A stretch of DNA of 23,053 nucleotides from JBGPIT01 sp041485125 (lineage in GTDB: Bacteria > Desulfobacterota > Binatia > UTPRO1), in NCBI GenBank assembly GCA_041485125.1, contig JBGPIT010000035.1, positions 1-23,053 of the forward strand, read 5' to 3'. The translations under genes were made by a program, and so were the position numbers. How positions within the stretch are numbered: the stretch's first letter is position 1; each line of letters starts with the position of its first letter. The notes below the pieces were generated by a model. It did not search any database. It was not told the origin of the DNA and saw nothing but the letters and a program-made list of their open reading frames with translations. Below, piece by piece: positions 13,749-21,461 of this stretch.

Positions 13749-15908
13749 ATGGCGATTCCAATGACCGAGTCCATGTCTAAGCCGCCCGCGGCTCCGGCGG
13801 CGATGAGTCGTCCGCCGCGGCGGACGCGGCGGAAGGGCCTGCTCGCCCCGGATCTCATACGCCAGGCGCTCAGGCAGTCCGTCGTGATGCTGCGTCCCGA
13901 CATTCAGTGGACGAACCCGGTGATGTTCGTCGTGGAGATCGGCGCGTTCCTGACGGCACTTTTCGTCGTGCAGGCCGCGTTCGGCGGCTCCGCCAGTCAG
14001 GTGCCAGTGACGTACTTCATCGCGCTCGACATCTGGCTCTGGCTGACGGTGCTGTTCGCGAACTTCGCGACCGCCCTCGCCGAAGCGCGCGGCAAGGCGC
14101 AAGCCGACTCGTTGCGCCGGACGCGCCGCGACACGACGGCGTTTCGGAAACGCGCGAATGGCACCATCGAGGAGGTCTCCTCGATGGCGCTCAAGATGGG
14201 GGACCTGGTGGTTGTCGTGGCCAGCCAGGTCATTCCCGGCGACGGCGAGATCGTCGAGGGCATCGCGTCGGTCGACGAGTCGGCGATCACCGGCGAATCG
14301 GCGCCCGTGATCCGCGAGGCGGGCGGCGACCGTTCCGGCGTCACCGGCGGGACGCTCGTGCTCTCCGACCGCATCGTCGTCCGGATCACGGCCGCGCCCG
14401 GCGAGTCGTTCTTGGATCGCATGATCGCGCTCGTCGAGGGCGCTATCCGGCAGCGCACGCCGAACGAGATCGCGCTCACGCTCGTGCTCACCGCCTTCAC
14501 GCTCATCTTCTTGATCGTGGTCGTGCCGCTCTGGCCGATGGCGTGGAACGCCGAGCAGTACATGATGGGCTATCTCGGCGTCCAGGAGCCGCTCCGGAGC
14601 CTCGGCACCGACGTGCCGACGCTCGTCGCGCTCCTGGTCTGCCTCATCCCGACCACGATCGGCGCGCTCCTCGCCGCGATCGGCATCGCCGGGATGGATC
14701 GCGCCCTGCAAGCGAACATCATCGCGAAGAGCGGCAAGGCCGTGGAAACCGCCGGCGACGTCGACACCGTGCTCCTCGACAAGACCGGCACCATCACGAT
14801 CGGCAACCGGCGCGCGACCAAGTTCGTGCCGGTCGGACGACACTCGGAATCCGATCTCGCGCGACTCGCGGCCATGGCCTCGATCGCGGACGAGACGCCT
14901 GAGGGCAAGTCGATCGTGACGCTCGCACAGGAGACCGGCGACGCCGTCACCACCGCCGTCAGCGGCGCCGAGTTCGTGGCCTTCAGCGCCCAGACGCGCA
15001 TGAGCGGCGTCGATCTTCCCGGTGGGAGGCGCGTTCGGAAAGGCGCCGCCGATGCCGTCGTGAAGTTCGTCCAGGCGCAAGGCGGCACGGTCCCGAGCGG
15101 GCTCCAGTCGGTCGTGGACGAGTTCGCCTCGAAGGGCGCGACGCCGCTTGTCGTCGCCGACGGCACCGCGATCGCCGGCGTCGTCGTGCTCGAGGACATT
15201 CTGAAGGCCGGCATCCACGAGCGCTTCGCGCGCCTGCGGAAGATGGGCTTGCGCACGGTGATGATCACCGGCGACAACCCGCTCACCGCCGCGACGATCG
15301 CGGAGCAGGCCGGCGTCGACGACTTCGTCGCGCAGTCGACGCCGGAGGCGAAGCTCGCCTACATCTTGAAGGAGCAGGCCGAAGGTAAGCTCGTCGCGAT
15401 GATGGGCGACGGCACCAACGACGCGCCCGCGCTGGCGCAGGCCGATGTCGGCCTGGCGATGAACTCCGGCACGCAAGCAGCGAAAGAGGCCGGCAACATG
15501 GTCGACCTCGACAGCGATCCCACCAAGCTCCTCGAGGTCGTCGAGATCGGCAAGCAGCTCCTGATGACACGCGGCGCGCTCACGACCTTCTCGATCGCGA
15601 ACGACGTCGCGAAGTATTTCGCCATCGTCCCCGCCCTGTTCGCGGGCACCCTGCCCTGGCTGAAGACGATGGACGTCATGCACCTGCATTCGCCGACCTC
15701 TGCCATCCTCTCGGCGGTCATCTTCAACGCCCTCATCATCCCGATGCTGATCCCGATCGCCTTGAAGGGCGTCCAGTACCGGCCGGTGGGCGCCGACGCG
15801 CTCTTGCGCCGCAATCTCCTCATCTGGGGTCTCGGCGGCGTCATCGTGCCCTTCGTCGGCATCAAGCTGATCGACATGGTCATGGTCTTCATGCATCTGG
15901 CTGCGTGA
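13749..15908 (+). CDS. kdpB: KdpB, P-type ATPase catalytic subunit
   Basis: A 719-residue P-type ATPase that hydrolyses ATP and drives K+ import together with KdpA. The actuator motif TGES is at 181-184; Ser in this motif is the inhibitory phosphorylation site in E. coli KdpB. The phosphorylation motif DKTGTIT has Asp344. The hinge motif GDGTNDAPALAQADVG begins near 553, and the KdpB-typical SGTQAAKEAGNMVDLDSDPTK block follows. The N-terminal 35 residues are Pro/Arg-rich. ATG 13749 is chosen because AAGGAG lies 7-12 bases upstream; the frame is open from 13731. No catalytic residue is missing. kdpC follows closely. Confidence 0.97.
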   Translation: MAIPMTESMSKPPAAPAAMSRPPRRTRRKGLLAPDLIRQALRQSVVMLRPDIQWTNPVMFVVEIGAFLTALFVVQAAFGGSASQVPVTYFIALDIWLWLTVLFANFATALAEARGKAQADSLRRTRRDTTAFRKRANGTIEEVSSMALKMGDLVVVVASQVIPGDGEIVEGIASVDESAITGESAPVIREAGGDRSGVTGGTLVLSDRIVVRITAAPGESFLDRMIALVEGAIRQRTPNEIALTLVLTAFTLIFLIVVVPLWPMAWNAEQYMMGYLGVQEPLRSLGTDVPTLVALLVCLIPTTIGALLAAIGIAGMDRALQANIIAKSGKAVETAGDVDTVLLDKTGTITIGNRRATKFVPVGRHSESDLARLAAMASIADETPEGKSIVTLAQETGDAVTTAVSGAEFVAFSAQTRMSGVDLPGGRRVRKGAADAVVKFVQAQGGTVPSGLQSVVDEFASKGATPLVVADGTAIAGVVVLEDILKAGIHERFARLRKMGLRTVMITGDNPLTAATIAEQAGVDDFVAQSTPEAKLAYILKEQAEGKLVAMMGDGTNDAPALAQADVGLAMNSGTQAAKEAGNMVDLDSDPTKLLEVVEIGKQLLMTRGALTTFSIANDVAKYFAIVPALFAGTLPWLKTMDVMHLHSPTSAILSAVIFNALIIPMLIPIALKGVQYRPVGADALLRRNLLIWGLGGVIVPFVGIKLIDMVMVFMHLAA

Positions 15909-15931
15909 GTCCGCATTCGAGGGAGAACGTC

Positions 15932-16948
15932 ATGCGCTACGTATCGAAAAGTCTCGTGCTGCTGGCCTTCGCGGTCGGCACCTGCTGCATCGTCTACCCG
16001 CTGGTGCTGTGGACGATCGGGCAGACGGTCTTCCCCGATCAGGCAAACGGCAGCATCGTCAGAGGCCCTGACGGGACGGCCGTCGGCTCGCGGCTGATCG
16101 CGCAGCCGTTCACCAAGGACGAGTATTTCCAGCCGCGACCATCGGCGGTGTCCTACGACGCCTCCGCCTCGGCGCCGTCCAACCTCGGCGCGTCCAACTA
16201 CATGCTGCGCAATCGTGTCGCCGGCATTCTCGGTCCGATCGTGAAATATCGCGGCGGGCCGAAGGCGGGGCAGCTGGTCGGTCCCGACGTCGAGGGCTGG
16301 TTCGCGAAGGATACGTACCACGGCGAGCCGCACCTCGTCGCGCAGTGGGCCGACGCGCACGGCGGCGCCGCGCAAGCCTGGGTGAAAGCCGACCCGCTGC
16401 GCGCCGCGTACATCGACGAATGGGCGAAGGCGCATCCCGAGATCGTCGCGCAGTGGAGCAAGGACAACCCCGACAGCGCGGCGCCCACGGCGGTCGATCT
16501 CACGGTCGTCTTCTTCGAGAACTTTTCGAAGGAGCATCCCGGCAAGTGGCTGGCGCCGGTCGAACACACAACCCCCGACGGCAAATCGGAGAGCGGCATC
16601 GACGTCGTGAGCGAGGGAACGGACATCCAAGCGACGTTCTTCGACATGTGGCGCGACGAGCACGCGGACGCGCAGCTGCAAGACATTCCCGCCGACATGG
16701 TGATGACGTCCGGCTCGGGCTTGGATCCGAACATCTCGCTCGACAACGCCGAGTATCAGCTCGAGCGGGTGGCGGCGCAGTGGGCGAAGAACCTGAACCG
16801 CGATCCCAAGGACGTGCAGCGCGAGATCGCCTCCCTGCTGCAAGAGAAGGCCAGCGCGCCGTTCGGCGGACTCGTCGGAGAGAAGTTCATCAACGTCCTC
16901 GAGGTGAATCTAGCGCTGCGCCAGCGATACGGCACGCCTTCGGCCTGA
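15932..16948 (+). CDS. kdpC: KdpC with a large internal insertion
   Basis: A 338-residue KdpC; the E. coli protein has 190. The N-terminal half is normal: a membrane span at about 7-30, FPDQANGSIV, GSRLIAQPF, YFQPRPSAVSYDA and SNLGASNYMLRNRV up to about residue 97. The C-terminal part is also normal: PADMVMTSGSGLDPNIS (253-269), YQLERVA, FGGLVGEKFINVLEVNLAL. Between them lie about 150 extra residues (about 100-250) rich in Trp and His, with a repeated six-residue pattern aromatic-x-K/D-A/D/E-H/D/N-P/G/A at W139, W150, W164, W175, F198 and W240. The insert should be extracytoplasmic. ATG 15932 has GAGGGAG upstream; a GTG at 15905 overlapping the kdpB stop is less likely. KdpC is needed for KdpFABC assembly or ATP affinity. 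The stop is 2 bases from that of the convergent antiporter gene. Confidence 0.95.
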   Translation: MRYVSKSLVLLAFAVGTCCIVYPLVLWTIGQTVFPDQANGSIVRGPDGTAVGSRLIAQPFTKDEYFQPRPSAVSYDASASAPSNLGASNYMLRNRVAGILGPIVKYRGGPKAGQLVGPDVEGWFAKDTYHGEPHLVAQWADAHGGAAQAWVKADPLRAAYIDEWAKAHPEIVAQWSKDNPDSAAPTAVDLTVVFFENFSKEHPGKWLAPVEHTTPDGKSESGIDVVSEGTDIQATFFDMWRDEHADAQLQDIPADMVMTSGSGLDPNISLDNAEYQLERVAAQWAKNLNRDPKDVQREIASLLQEKASAPFGGLVGEKFINVLEVNLALRQRYGTPSA

Positions 16949-16950
16949 CC

Positions 16951-18993
16951 TCAACCGAGCAGCACCGCTCGCGCCGCGTCGACTGCGTCGTGCGTGCCCG
17001 TCAGCGCGAGCACGTCGCCGGCGCGGAGCCGTTCACCGGCTGCCGGCGCGAGGACGGGCGCGTCGGGTCGGATGATCGCGAGGACCGTCGCGCCGGTGCG
17101 TCCGCGCAAATTGAGATCGGCGAGGGTCTTGCCGATGCACGGGCTCGCCGCGTCGAGCTCGATCGCGGTGGGCTCGCCCAGGCCGGGAAGCAGCGCCGAC
17201 ACTTCGGCGATCGGCCTAACGGCCGGCGCCGGCCCGGCGCGCGCGCCCTTCGTGAGCGCCTCGACGATCGCCTGCGCGCCGGCTCGAAGGTGGTCCTCGA
17301 GGTCGTACGTGCTGCGCCAGATCGCAACCGCGAAGCCGGCGAGCACGGCGGCCAAGACGATCGGGCCGGCATAGCTCGGCAAGAACGGCTGGGTGACGGC
17401 GAGCACGACGACACCGGCGATCACGGCGACGCCGAGCTGCAGCGTCAAGATCAGCGCCCGGCGCGGCGCCGCGTCGAGGTCGACCTTGCCGGCGGTTCGC
17501 GGCAGCGCCCGCGCCGCCAAGGTCGCGCCGAGACGGTGCGAGAGCCGCCCGATCCCGAAGACCAGCGGCAGCGCGAGGGCGCAGCCCGCAGCGACGATGA
17601 CGGCTTCCGCCGCCGCGCGGCCGATGCCGAGCGCGCGCTCGAGCGCTGCCGTGGCCGGCTCGAGCCAGACCGCAACGGCGATGACGAGCGCGGACAGCAC
17701 GACGCCGTCGAGAACGAGGAGCCGCACGAAGCGCCCGACGCTGGCGGACGGTGCCGACGGTCGCGCGCCGAGCCGTTCCAGCCAGGCACCGTAGAGCGCC
17801 GCGAAGGTCTCCAGTCGATGCGGCAGCTTGCGGTCGATGAACGCGGCAACCGGGCCGGCGGCGCGGATGAGCCACGGCGTCGTCAGCGTGGTGAGCGCCG
17901 ACACGGCGACCGCGACGGCGTAGAGAAAGTCGCGTGTGACGCCGAGGGCGAGCCCGAGGCTCGCGATGATGAACGAGAACTCGCCGATCTGCGCCAGGCT
18001 CATGCCGGCCTGCACTGCGCTGCGAATGCCGGTGCCGGTGAGAAACGCACCGAGCGCGACGCTGGTGATCTTGCCGACGATCACGAGCGCCGTCAGCGCC
18101 GTGATCGCGGCCCAGTGGCGGGCGACCAGCGCGGGCTCGATCGACATCCCAACCGAGACGAAGAAGATCGCGGCGAAGAGGTCGCGGACCGGCTGCACCA
18201 GGTGCTCGATCTCCTCGCCCCGGCCCGACTCGGCGACGAGCGAGCCGGCGAGGAAGGCGCCGAGCGCGACCGAGTATCCGAACGACTGCGCGACGTAGGC
18301 GGTCGTGAAGCAGACGCCGACGCTCGCCACCAACGTCGTCTCGGCGCGACCGAGTCCCGTCACGACCCGGATGAAGCGCGGGATCACCAGCATCCCGACC
18401 GCGAGCAGAACGGCGAGAAACGCCGCGAGGTGGCCGAGGGTCGCAGCGAGCGCGCCGGCGGTAAGGCCGGCGCCGGTCGCGAGCGCCGTGAGCGCCGCCA
18501 TGAGCACGACGGCGATCAGGTCCTCGACGAGGAGAATGCCGACCACGAGCTCGCGGAGGCGCCCGCCGATGCGCTGCTCGTCGAAGACCTTGGCGATGAT
18601 GGTCGTGCTCGAGATCGCGATCAGCGCGCCCGTGAACACGCTCTCGAGCACGGTCCAGCCGAAGAGCCGGCCGGCAACGAACCCGAGCCAGAACATCGCC
18701 CCGCACTGAATGACCGCGGTGACGGACGCGGTCGGTCCCACCCGCAGCAGCTTGCCGAGGCTGAACTCGAGGCCGAGCGAGAACATCAGCAAGATCACGC
18801 CGAGCTCGGAGAGCGTCTGCACGATGGCGCGGTCGGCAACGAGCGGGAGCGGCACATGCGGGCCGACGATCAGCCCGGCGATGATGTAGCCGAGGACGAC
18901 GGGCTGGCGCAGGCGCTGGAAGACCACGGTCGTCACCGCCGCGACGGCGAGGACGACGGTGAGCGATCGCAAGAACTCGTGCACGTCGTGCAT
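16951..18993 (-). CDS. CPA2-family cation/proton antiporter with C-terminal TrkA-C (RCK_C) domain
   Basis: A 680-residue membrane protein of the Kef/CPA2 family, probably a K+(Na+)/H+ antiporter. The N-terminal exchanger domain (about 1-390) contains the motifs PVVLGYIIAGLIVGP (31-45), ELGVILLMFSLGLEFS (63-78), IAISSTTIIAKVFDE (125-139) and Glu157-Asp158 at the ion-binding helix. Extra hydrophobic helices lie at about 425-560, and a TrkA-C-like regulatory domain occupies about the last 80 residues (GKTLADLNLRGRTGATVLAI ... GERLRAGDVLALTGT). No Rossmann TrkA-N domain is seen between them. ATG 18993 has AGGA upstream. It converges on kdpC with only 2 bases between the stops. K+ export or exchange here would oppose Kdp import. 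The transported ion is inferred from family and context. Confidence 0.9.
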   Translation of the reverse strand: MHDVHEFLRSLTVVLAVAAVTTVVFQRLRQPVVLGYIIAGLIVGPHVPLPLVADRAIVQTLSELGVILLMFSLGLEFSLGKLLRVGPTASVTAVIQCGAMFWLGFVAGRLFGWTVLESVFTGALIAISSTTIIAKVFDEQRIGGRLRELVVGILLVEDLIAVVLMAALTALATGAGLTAGALAATLGHLAAFLAVLLAVGMLVIPRFIRVVTGLGRAETTLVASVGVCFTTAYVAQSFGYSVALGAFLAGSLVAESGRGEEIEHLVQPVRDLFAAIFFVSVGMSIEPALVARHWAAITALTALVIVGKITSVALGAFLTGTGIRSAVQAGMSLAQIGEFSFIIASLGLALGVTRDFLYAVAVAVSALTTLTTPWLIRAAGPVAAFIDRKLPHRLETFAALYGAWLERLGARPSAPSASVGRFVRLLVLDGVVLSALVIAVAVWLEPATAALERALGIGRAAAEAVIVAAGCALALPLVFGIGRLSHRLGATLAARALPRTAGKVDLDAAPRRALILTLQLGVAVIAGVVVLAVTQPFLPSYAGPIVLAAVLAGFAVAIWRSTYDLEDHLRAGAQAIVEALTKGARAGPAPAVRPIAEVSALLPGLGEPTAIELDAASPCIGKTLADLNLRGRTGATVLAIIRPDAPVLAPAAGERLRAGDVLALTGTHDAVDAARAVLLG

Positions 18994-19067
18994 GCGGCGA
19001 TCCTACGCACGCGTCACGCTCGGCGCGCGGCGGTGCGGCAGGCAGCTAGGAGTCGCTGCGCGACACG

Positions 19068-19103
19068 CCGCGGAGCCCGCGCCTGAACGCGCGGGCTCCG
19101 CGG
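19068..19103 (-). terminator. Strong hairpin after the second ammonium transporter gene
   Basis: CCGCGGAGCCCGCGC (19068-19082), loop CTGAAC, GCGCGGGCTCCGCGG (19089-19103): a perfect 15-bp stem in the 159-base gap between the amt stop (19153) and the antiporter start (18993), both on the minus strand. No U-run follows. It probably ends or attenuates amt transcription before the antiporter gene. Confidence 0.6.
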
Positions 19104-19152
19104 ATGGTGTCTTCTCGATCGACCCTCGATCGTACAGCGAAAAAGACGACGA

Positions 19153-20586
19153 CTAGGCGTGCTCGCGACGCGCCATCATCCCGACCGGGACCGCGCCGCC
19201 GTGGCCGGCGAACTCGCCGGCCGGCATACCGCTGCCGCCGCCGTCGAGACCGTAGGCGCTCTCGCTGTGCTCGGAGAGGTCGAGACCGATCATCTCGTCC
19301 TCGTCCCCAACGCGCAACGAGCCGAAGACCATCTTGAGAACCGTCAGGATGATCACCGTCGCGATCGGCGCGAACACCGCGACGAAGGCGATGCCGCTCA
19401 GCTGGACCATGACCTGCCGCGCATTGCTCTCGACGCCCGAGCCGAGCGTGACGGCGAAGATGCCGGAGGCGAGCGCGCCCCAGGCGCCGCCGAGCGCGTG
19501 CACGCCGAAGACGTCGAGCGAGTCGTCGTAGCCGACGGCCGGCTTCAGGAAGGTGCAGGCCGCGTACGAGACTATCGCCACGCCGATGCCGACCGCGATC
19601 GCGCCCGCCGGCGAGACGTTGCCGCACGCCGGGGTGATCGCGACGAGACCCGCGACCGCCGCGGTCGCGCCGCCGAGCGCCGTCGGCTTGCCGCGATGCA
19701 GGGCCTCGATGAGCGCCCACGCGACCACCGCGGTCGAGGCCGCCGTGCTGGTGTTGAGGAACGCCAAGGTCGCGAGCGGGCTCGCGCTCAACGCGCTCCC
19801 GGCGTTGAAGCCGAACCAGCCGGTCCACAGCATGCCGGCGCCGATCAGACAGAGCGGCAGGCTGTGCGGCACCATCGCGTCCTTCCCGAAGCCACGCCGC
19901 TTGCCGAGCATGATCGCCGCGACGATCGCCGAGAAGCCGCTCGACATGTGGACGACCAGGCCGCCCGCGAAGTCGATCGCGCCCGACTTGAAGAGCCAGC
20001 CCTCCGACGACCACACCATGTGTGCGATCGGGCAGTACACGACCAGCAGCCAGATCGTGATGAAGGCGACCCAGACGCTGAACTTCATCCGCTCGGCGAT
20101 CGCGCCCAGGATCAGCGCCGGCGTGATGATCGCGAACATCGCCTGGAACATGATGAAGATGTACTCGGGAATGTTCCGCGGCGGCGTCGCGAAGTTGGCC
20201 GTCACCGAGTCGATCGTGACGCCCGAGAGCATCACCTTCGAGAAGTCGCCGATCCATGCGTTGCCGGTCCCGAAGGCGAGGCTGTAGCCGACGACGATCC
20301 ACAGCACGCCGACGATGCCGGCCGACAGCATGCACTGCATGAGGACGTTCAGGATGTTCTTGGCGCGCACCAGGCCGCCGTAGAAGAGCGCGAGGCCGGG
20401 CAAGGTCATCATCAACACCAAGGCCGAGGCGGTGAGCACCCAGGCGGTGTCGCCGGTGTCGATCGCGGGCGGCGTTGCAGCCGCCTCTGCCGCCCACAGG
20501 GCGGTGCTGGAGAGAAGGGTGAGCGCGGCGGCGCCGAGCACGACGCCGCCGGCACGCAGCCGGGTCGATACGGCAAATGAGGTCAT
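19153..20586 (-). CDS. amt: Second ammonium transporter (Amt)
   Basis: A 477-residue Amt-family ammonium channel. The signal peptide is residues 1-33 (hydrophobic core VVLGAAALTLLSSTALWAAE). The mature protein starts almost at the first span (ALVLMMTLPGLALFYGGLVR). The pore signature IDFAGGLVVH (204-213) carries Asp205 and His213, WFGFNAGSAL (257-266) is the family signature, and the second pore histidine is His363 in FGVHALGG. The cytosolic tail is SLRVGDEDEMIGLDLSEHSESAYG, typical of the AmtB C-terminus that docks PII, followed by a Gly-rich end. It differs clearly from the Amt at 4336 in length and sequence, so it is a paralogue of another subfamily, not a recent duplicate. AAGGAG lies upstream of ATG 20586. 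No PII gene is adjacent. Confidence 0.96.
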   Translation of the reverse strand: MTSFAVSTRLRAGGVVLGAAALTLLSSTALWAAEAAATPPAIDTGDTAWVLTASALVLMMTLPGLALFYGGLVRAKNILNVLMQCMLSAGIVGVLWIVVGYSLAFGTGNAWIGDFSKVMLSGVTIDSVTANFATPPRNIPEYIFIMFQAMFAIITPALILGAIAERMKFSVWVAFITIWLLVVYCPIAHMVWSSEGWLFKSGAIDFAGGLVVHMSSGFSAIVAAIMLGKRRGFGKDAMVPHSLPLCLIGAGMLWTGWFGFNAGSALSASPLATLAFLNTSTAASTAVVAWALIEALHRGKPTALGGATAAVAGLVAITPACGNVSPAGAIAVGIGVAIVSYAACTFLKPAVGYDDSLDVFGVHALGGAWGALASGIFAVTLGSGVESNARQVMVQLSGIAFVAVFAPIATVIILTVLKMVFGSLRVGDEDEMIGLDLSEHSESAYGLDGGGSGMPAGEFAGHGGAVPVGMMARREHA

Positions 20587-20620
20587 CGAGGGTCTCCTTG
20601 TTGGGTCGTTGATCGAGATC

Positions 20621-20649
20621 GGCTGCGAGGCAGCCGGCGGAGCCGCCGG
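20621..20649 (-). other. Two overlapping hairpins in the amt upstream region
   Basis: GGCTGC-GAG-GCAGCC (20621-20635) and CCGGCG-GAGC-CGCCGG (20634-20649) can each fold and share two bases, 35-63 bases upstream of the amt start. They could form a terminator for the preceding ORF or a leader structure. There is no U-run, and in GC-rich DNA such stems also arise by chance. Confidence 0.3.
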
Positions 20650-20679
20650 GGAACGCGAGAGTGGCGGCGCTTCCGAGGA

Positions 20680-21261
20680 CTACGACCCGAAAGGAGGTGC
20701 GTGCGCTTCGTGAAAAAGCGCCGTGCGCGTCGCGACCTGCGCAGACGCGTCGGCTGCCGCCCGAGATCCGGGCGCCGACGAGTGGGCCGCGCTCGTCGAT
20801 GCGAGCGCAGCCGCGTAGCTGGAGAGTCGCCCGCCGTGGTGTTCGCTTCCGAGGCCGACGACGCCAATGCCGGGGGCTCGGGATTCGCGCGCCGCAGGCT
20901 CGGGCGGTGAGTCGGGGAGCGACGGGTCGGATCGTCCGCTGCGATAGCCGCTCGAGCGCGACGGTCGTTCCGTACGTCCCGACCGGCAGGCGCCGTCCGT
21001 CTGGGGCGCCGGACCTCGGCCCGCCCATGCCACACGAACCGTCGACGCACAGCGCGGGCGCGAGGCACGCAGCTCCTCGCGTGCAGCGCTGACGACGATC
21101 GGCCGCCTGCCCGCGCCGCGAACGAGCGGCACCGCGACACCGCGCGGATGCGTCATGTAGCCCGGCGAGGCGGCGGCGGACGTCGCGAGAGCAGGGACCG
21201 CGAGGGCGGCGATCAGGGCAACGCGGGCGGTGGCCCAGCAGGTCTCTCGTCGGAGTCGCAT
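20680..21261 (-). CDS. Doubtful secreted ORF upstream of amt
   Basis: An open frame of 193 codons starting ATG 21261. The first 31 residues look like a real Sec signal peptide: MRLRRETCWATARVALIAAL, then AVPALATSAAA before SPGYMTHP. The first roughly 60 codons have the GC-rich third positions expected here. After about residue 70 the product becomes Arg/Ser-rich, like an out-of-frame reading, while another minus-strand frame (near 21070-20930) looks more coding-like. So it may be a short secreted protein, a frameshifted gene or no gene at all. The ribosome-binding site is weak. An upstream in-frame ATG at 21303 is possible. Its stop lies 93 bases before amt, on the same strand. Confidence 0.35.
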   Translation of the reverse strand: MRLRRETCWATARVALIAALAVPALATSAAASPGYMTHPRGVAVPLVRGAGRRPIVVSAAREELRASRPRCASTVRVAWAGRGPAPQTDGACRSGRTERPSRSSGYRSGRSDPSLPDSPPEPAARESRAPGIGVVGLGSEHHGGRLSSYAAALASTSAAHSSAPGSRAAADASAQVATRTALFHEAHAPPFGS

Positions 21262-21329
21262 GTCGTGATCACGAGCGACGCCGCATACACTCCTCCACTT
21301 CACGGCGGCGTCGCGTCGGGCGGGTCAAG

Positions 21330-21345
21330 AGCAAGGCACATACCG
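21330..21345 (-). promoter_or_regulatory. Weak sigma54-like promoter upstream of the ORF-amt region
   Basis: On the minus strand CGGTATGTGCCTTGCT has a perfect -12 box (TTGCT) and correct GG-GC spacing, but a poor -24 box (CGGTATG versus TGGCACG). Predicted transcription start is about 21319, upstream of the doubtful ORF (21261) and of amt (20586). Confidence 0.35.
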
Positions 21346-21402
21346 GGTCGCACCGCGCCGTATGCGCACGACGTCAAAGATTTAGCCATGGGCGAGGAGA
21401 GC

Positions 21403-21423
21403 ACTGCCGCGAATTGCGGCAGT
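21403..21423 (-). terminator. Hairpin downstream of the arylsulfotransferase-like gene
   Basis: ACTGCCGC (21403-21410), loop GAATT, GCGGCAGT (21416-21423): an 8-bp perfect stem, 39 bases beyond the stop at 21462. No T-run follows on the minus strand. Terminator role is inferred from position. Confidence 0.4.
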
Positions 21424-21461
21424 CACTGCTCATTTCTAAGGCAGCAGGCGGGCGCCCGGCC

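Noticed and set aside
13350..15896. Minus-strand open frame of about 850 codons opposite kdpB
   Set aside because: His/Asp/Arg-rich low-complexity product mirroring kdpB; no start signals or domains.
16345..19086. Very long plus-strand open frame (over 900 codons) opposite the antiporter and inside kdpC
   Set aside because: The product is dominated by Arg, Glu, Asp and Gly with no domains. It is the usual antisense or out-of-frame reading of GC-rich coding DNA; kdpC and the antiporter on the other frames have clear family motifs.
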